Shown in pieces: positions 60,003-64,000 of a DNA stretch of 64,000 bases (its first letter is position 1; each line of letters opens with the position of its first letter). Position numbers and translations under genes: made by a program. This stretch comes from Leishmania donovani (lineage: Eukaryota > Euglenozoa > Kinetoplastea > Trypanosomatida > Trypanosomatidae): positions 730,302 to 794,301 of the forward strand of contig NC_018256.1 of the NCBI RefSeq assembly GCF_000227135.1. Direction: 5' to 3'. Below the pieces are notes generated by a model that was not told the origin of the DNA, searched no databases, and was given only the letters and a program-made list of their open reading frames with translations.

Positions 60003-60164
60003 GTCGAGAAAAACCTGAGTAAGGCGCGCCATGGCTAGCGTATGCTTCGTTGCTCCCATTTCATCGCACTCTTCGGTCGTGTCTTGTGCGTTCCTTCGCT
60101 GGCTGGCGCGTCTTTTGAAAAAAGGAGATTCAAAAGAGAAACGGAGTCATAGGTGACCCCCATG

Positions 60165-61520
60165 TTAGTCGCCTGACACACGTTTCGAGGTTGCGCCCTC
60201 TTGTTGCGGCAGCGGGGAGGGCGTCCTGTTGTCGGTGGTGGGACTTCTCTCCGTCGAGTTCTCTGCGAGGAGGTCCACCAGCTTATTGATCTCGTCTTCC
60301 TGAGAACCTTCAAAGCGGCCTACAATACAGCCGTTGCGGTACGCCATGAATGTTGGGAGACTGCGGATGTCGTGCAAGGCAGTCACCTCCGCATTCGCGT
60401 TCGTGTCCACCGTGATTAGGATTACAGAGTGCGCGAACGACTTGGTCGCGTCCCCGAGGAAGCGGCAGGCAACGTCGCAGGATTTTTGATCTTCTAGCGT
60501 CATGGTTGTGGCAGGAAGGGAGGCAGTGGTCGCTCCAGCAGCCTTCGCATCCTTGGCCTCTGCGTAAGCGGCGATTGGCGCGGCAGCTGACACACCTGTA
60601 GGGCTGTCTGGTTCGCGCTGGTTTTGCTGCAGGTAATCAAGCAAAGGCGATGGCAAGCCATCGACCCCTGCAGCCTCTGTAGCGTGCTCCGCGGAGGTCG
60701 GTGGAGCGGCTGTGGCACCGCTGCCACCGCCACCAGCTCCCGCCACCGCGTGAAGCAGCTTTGACCGAATCACGGCGCATGGGGCGCATGATGCCTTGTA
60801 GAAAAACACCAAGGCTTTGGCACCCCGAAGGCGGTCCTGCAACTCTTGCGGATTGCCGTGGAAGGAGAAGACCGGCGCTGGTGGCGTGGCAGCCAGTGGC
60901 TCAGTGCCTGATGGCGGCAAGGGGGGGCTGTCGCATGTGTGGTCAGCGGCAGGTGAACTTTGTTTTTGCCCGGCCATCTCAGTGAACGCAGCGCTGTCAT
61001 CGGGTGACGCAGCGGCAGGAGCACCGTCTTTTGTGTGCTGTGAAGCGCAATCGAAGGATGGAGCCGAGCCTGTGTCAGCAGGCGTCTCGTCGGATTTAGC
61101 TGCCGCGTCCAAGGCCGCGCAAACGCGCATACGAGTCGCGAGCGACGCGGCCGCGGCGGTCGCTGCCACCGACGATGCTACTGCAGTCATGCGCTGTTCC
61201 GTGAGTGTCGTCTTCACTCTCAGCGGAGACGGCGCCTCGGTGGGCGACAGAAGCCTTTGCACTGAGAGGCTCCGTTGTCGGTATCGCGGCCCTTCGATAT
61301 CTGGCGCGGTGGCACCAAGCACAGCGCCACCTCGTCGGCCTATATCAGTGCTTGTGGTACGTTCTGCCTGGGGATAAGAGATCAGGCACACGGACGACGG
61401 TGTGCGTAGGTCATTAGACGGCGCAGCTACCCACGAGTTCGCCACGCGTGTTCGCCAGTTTCCGCGGTGTGCCCCAACAGCGGCCCACGCGGCAAACATG
61501 CTAAAGGCGCCAGTGTACAT
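60165..61520 (-). CDS. Thioredoxin-like protein with CAPC site and large insertion
   Basis: The product is 451 aa from the ATG at 61518-61520. The N terminus (MYTGAFSMFAAWAAVGAHRG) is hydrophobic then basic: a mitochondrial presequence or signal anchor. Residues 30-215 are Ala/Thr/Ser/Pro-rich linker. The thioredoxin fold starts at about residue 220 (FSFHGNPQELQDRLRG). Its active site is KASCAPCAVIRSKLL (about 240), with CAPC in place of the usual WCGPC. About 90 residues of low-complexity insert follow. The fold resumes with AHSVILITVDTNANAEVTAL, the cis-Pro loop IRSLPTFMAYRNG, and the last strand/helix GRFEGSQEDEINKLVDLL. Both Cys and the cis-Pro are present, so redox activity is possible. 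The partner is unknown; it is not tryparedoxin (WCPPC, about 145 aa). The polar C-terminal tail is short. Confidence 0.85.
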   Translation of the reverse strand: MYTGAFSMFAAWAAVGAHRGNWRTRVANSWVAAPSNDLRTPSSVCLISYPQAERTTSTDIGRRGGAVLGATAPDIEGPRYRQRSLSVQRLLSPTEAPSPLRVKTTLTEQRMTAVASSVAATAAAASLATRMRVCAALDAAAKSDETPADTGSAPSFDCASQHTKDGAPAAASPDDSAAFTEMAGQKQSSPAADHTCDSPPLPPSGTEPLAATPPAPVFSFHGNPQELQDRLRGAKALVFFYKASCAPCAVIRSKLLHAVAGAGGGGSGATAAPPTSAEHATEAAGVDGLPSPLLDYLQQNQREPDSPTGVSAAAPIAAYAEAKDAKAAGATTASLPATTMTLEDQKSCDVACRFLGDATKSFAHSVILITVDTNANAEVTALHDIRSLPTFMAYRNGCIVGRFEGSQEDEINKLVDLLAENSTERSPTTDNRTPSPLPQQEGATSKRVSGD

Positions 61521-63068
61521 GCCACGTCCTTCCTGATATCCAATCCGTAGAAAATTAAATCGATCTGGATACCCTGAGCGCCTGCGTGAATGTGCATGCG
61601 CATACGTTCGCTTTTATCGCCGAATCCCCCCAGCCCCTGAATAACAGACGCAGAAAACGCAGGGTGACAAAAATGAACGTGCGGGGGGTGGGTGCTGGCG
61701 TGAGGGGCGGTGTGTAGTGAGCGCAGTGAGCAGTCAAGCACGGCGCACACGCACACACACAAAGGCACGGGAGAGAGCGAGAGGAGGCGCGAAGAGAAAG
61801 GTTTACAAAGGGAAAAGCACACGGCTGCAAGACGGCGTGGAGTGGCAAATACGTTTTGGGGGTGGGAAGGGGAAGAGCGAGTGTGCAACAAAACGACAAC
61901 GGCAACACGCCAAAGCAGCGAAGGGATGTGAAAAGAGAGAAAGGTGTGTCTGTGTGTTGGGGAGAGAGGAAGGAGAGAGACCTAAGAGAAGAAGCGAGCA
62001 AACAGCAGTGAGGAGGAGGCAAAGCAGTGAGCCGCCACAGTAACGCGAACAAAAAAAAGATAGAGAGAACAACGATTGGCCGGCGTCGGCGAGAAGGTCA
62101 GGAGAGGCGAGGGGGTGTAATACGGAGATGAAAAGACGTGAGTAAAGAAGAGATGGAAGGAGAGGGAATGAGGAAGAGTCAAGAGGGAAGACGTAGTGCT
62201 GCAGGTGTGTGTGTGTGAGTGCGCGTCGCAAAAAAGAAAGAGGAGAGGTGACACACGCACACTCATACAAAACCAGACCGAAAAGAAGCCAAACGACAAC
62301 AAGGGCACGTAGCCACGGTCACCCTATTACCGTTTAAACCGAAAACGTCCGCCAGAGACCACGGCGCAAGATGCACATGTACGATGCAGCGACTAACCTA
62401 CGGTCTCACAACGACTCAACAAAAAAAAAACGAGGAGTGGCCACAATCAGGCACAGGGAAGAAGATTAGGGCGAGCACGCAAGAGAAGAGACGCAAAGAA
62501 AGGAGGCGCCTGCAAAGCCCACACCTCACCCTCACAAACGAAAAAGAAAAAAGGTAGAACGGAAAGAGGTGGAGAGCAATACACGCACGCACGCACACCA
62601 CCACAACCACCAAGCACTGCTAGCTTCCTAAGAAACGCTGCCCAGCGTTAGGTGAAGGCGAGGGGGAGCGAAGGGTGAGGCACACGAGTGCCGCAGCGAT
62701 TGCGGGGCGCAGCGCACGGATGGCGGCAGGACGCAGCCAATAATAACGTGGGGGAGGAAGAGAGCAGACACAGAAACGGCTTTGAATGCACAATCGAATG
62801 CCGCCGCTCGTGCGTCGCGTTAGCAGCTGTGCATGTGACACTGCTGAGCTATGTCGGTGGGTCTGCTTAAATGCGTATAAACCGTCGACTGTTGGTGCTC
62901 TCCCGGTCACTTTGGTCGCTGTGCTCTGGGCACTAAAAAGTAACGAGGACGGCCCGCTCGAAGAGAGAGAAAGGGGGTAAAGCGAAGAAGCAGTGGTTGG
63001 TGTAGATCTACGACTAGAGAGGGAGAAGGTGGCCAAGGCACAGAGACGGGGGCCTATAAAGTTTGTGC

Positions 63069-63089
63069 GTGTGTGTGTGTGTGTGTGTG
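63069..63089. repeat. GT dinucleotide microsatellite
   Basis: Uninterrupted alternating GT, about 21 bases. Confidence 0.95.
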
Positions 63090-63695
63090 CTCGGATAGTG
63101 GGAGAGAGCTTGAATGCCGCTTCACGAGGCCTCACTCGTCTTGGTTTTGGGGGTTTCGTTTTTCAACGATGTGCGATTCTTCGCCCACGTCCGTAGTTTC
63201 CTTGCCGCAGAGCGATCCGCACCTGGCGAGTGTCTGCCTTCCTTTGTTCACTTCCTTGGATTTTTATGTGTGAATCCTCCCCGTCGCGGTCCAAGCACCA
63301 CACGGCGTATGAAAAGAAGAGGCACGCGGAACCGTAGAAGCGAAGAGAGTCGCAGCGGCGATGAAGCGTGCATGAGATACAACATACCCAGGGTACAGAT
63401 GCATGGATATACTACTTTGGGGGGGGGCAGAGGGGGAGGCAAGCGCCGCAAGAGAGCACGGCGCTGACGCACGAAGCAGCCCGCACAGAGCAAGTAAGTC
63501 TTCCGCTTCACTTCAACTTTTCGCGCAAGGAAGAAAACAGCGGCTAGCTGTCTCCAGCCTCATTTCACGCTCGCCTCTGACATGGCTTGTTGAGCGACGC
63601 TTTTCCACGACGGCCACTGGGCATGAGGGACAGGAAAACTGGCACACAAGCACACGCCCCACGTCAGCTCCGAGGTTCTTTACCCCTTTTTTCTC

Positions 63696-63896
63696 CAGCC
63701 TGCTCATTCGTCCAGACACAGGTCAGCCGATCGACGCACACAACCACAGCTCACCTACCCTCGCAGGGGTGCGGCGGAATCCTTGTCGACTAGGACAAGC
63801 CGGCCCGCCGTCCAATCGGCCCACACGGAGACTCGGCTGGACGGCACGCCCTGATCCAGGCGGGCCGCGCCCAGCGTCCTGCTCGAGGGCGGAGGC
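63696..63896. repeat. 201-bp perfect direct repeat, copy 2
   Basis: Identical to 57559-57759. Here the sequence continues past the shared part for another 50 bases before a gap, then resumes at 63974, so the element probably runs off the window. The minus frame noted for copy 1 continues upstream across this extra sequence (RRTPPPPPSSRT) without a stop. Confidence 0.9.
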
Positions 63897-63946
63897 GGTG
63901 GCGTCCGTCGTGCGGGCGATAAGGGGTGGTCGAGGTGTGCGCCGCA

Positions 63947-63973
63947 NNNNNNNNNNNNNNNNNNNNNNNNNNN
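63947..63973. other. Assembly gap (27 N)
   Basis: A run of N inside the extension of repeat copy 2. Confidence 0.98.
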
Positions 63974-64000
63974 GCCCTCCGAGACCCTGCACCCTGCCAC

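Larger units (their letters stand above)
57116..60164. other. Intergenic sequence with repeat copy, assembly gap and unassigned complex DNA
   Basis: No gene supported. It contains repeat copy 1 (57559-57759), the N run, a stretch of even composition at 58477-58990 with no convincing frame, G-rich DNA, and an AT run near the thioredoxin-like gene's end. ORFs here mostly read through the N run and are artefacts. Confidence 0.6.
61521..64000. other. Intergenic sequence to window end
   Basis: No gene supported. Purine-rich, with GT runs (63069-63089 and about 62205-62218), A runs, repeat copy 2 and a 27-N gap. Minus ORFs here are low-complexity or sit in the repeat. Confidence 0.6.

Noticed and set aside
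1..64000. tRNA, rRNA, snRNA or spliced-leader genes
   Set aside because: Looked for B-box-like and cloverleaf-type sequence in the spacers by eye; nothing convincing. snoRNAs cannot be excluded without a search.

Overview
The window looks like a Leishmania-type trypanosomatid nuclear chromosome in draft assembly. All convincing protein genes (14 apparently intact and 3 damaged) lie on the minus strand with no introns. They are long single ORFs of GC-rich, Ala/Ser-rich protein, separated by 0.6-4 kb of low-complexity sequence. Those spacers are purine-rich on the plus strand, so pyrimidine-rich on the coding strand, and carry CA/TG, AT and poly-G microsatellites. This is the layout of one polycistronic transcription unit processed by trans-splicing. 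Two related degenerate elements resembling SIDER retroposons, typical of Leishmania 3' UTRs, fit the genus. Species and chromosome cannot be fixed from the sequence alone.

From left to right (transcription runs right to left): a Nodulin-like MFS transporter fragment broken by an in-frame TGA (1-596); a Sec12/PREB-like WD40 membrane protein (2436-4571); a SIDER-like element with a small assembly gap (about 5665-6110); two unrecognised genes (6470-7048, 7958-10321); a TBC Rab-GAP (11632-13983); an M20 acetylornithine deacetylase-like peptidase (15695-16900); an Atg18/WIPI-type PROPPIN (17781-19670); a RAD23-like UBL/UBA protein (21088-22290); a small hypothetical gene (22910-23278); and a 1012-residue low-complexity protein (24325-27363).

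After a gene-free stretch of almost 4 kb come an EMP70/TM9 protein (31312-33357), a SYS1 homologue with a large insertion (34868-35998), a multiply frameshifted membrane-protein pseudogene (37121-38162), a giant protein with repeated dsRBD-like units (39005-45547), a Doa10/MARCH6-type RING-CH ubiquitin ligase (46937-50590), a second SIDER-like element (about 52905-53330), a LolD/MacB-class ABC ATPase (54163-55554), a second frameshifted gene (56705-57115), and a thioredoxin-like protein (60165-61520). That last gene is bracketed by a perfect 201-bp direct repeat whose two copies both run towards assembly gaps.

Many recognisable genes act in the endomembrane system: COPII start-up (Sec12), Golgi sorting (TM9, SYS1), Rab control (TBC), autophagy/PI3P (PROPPIN) and ER-associated degradation (Doa10, with RAD23 as a ubiquitin receptor). 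In trypanosomatids neighbours in a transcription unit are not usually functionally linked, so this is noted but not read as an operon. No bacterial-style system, CRISPR array, tRNA or rRNA was seen.
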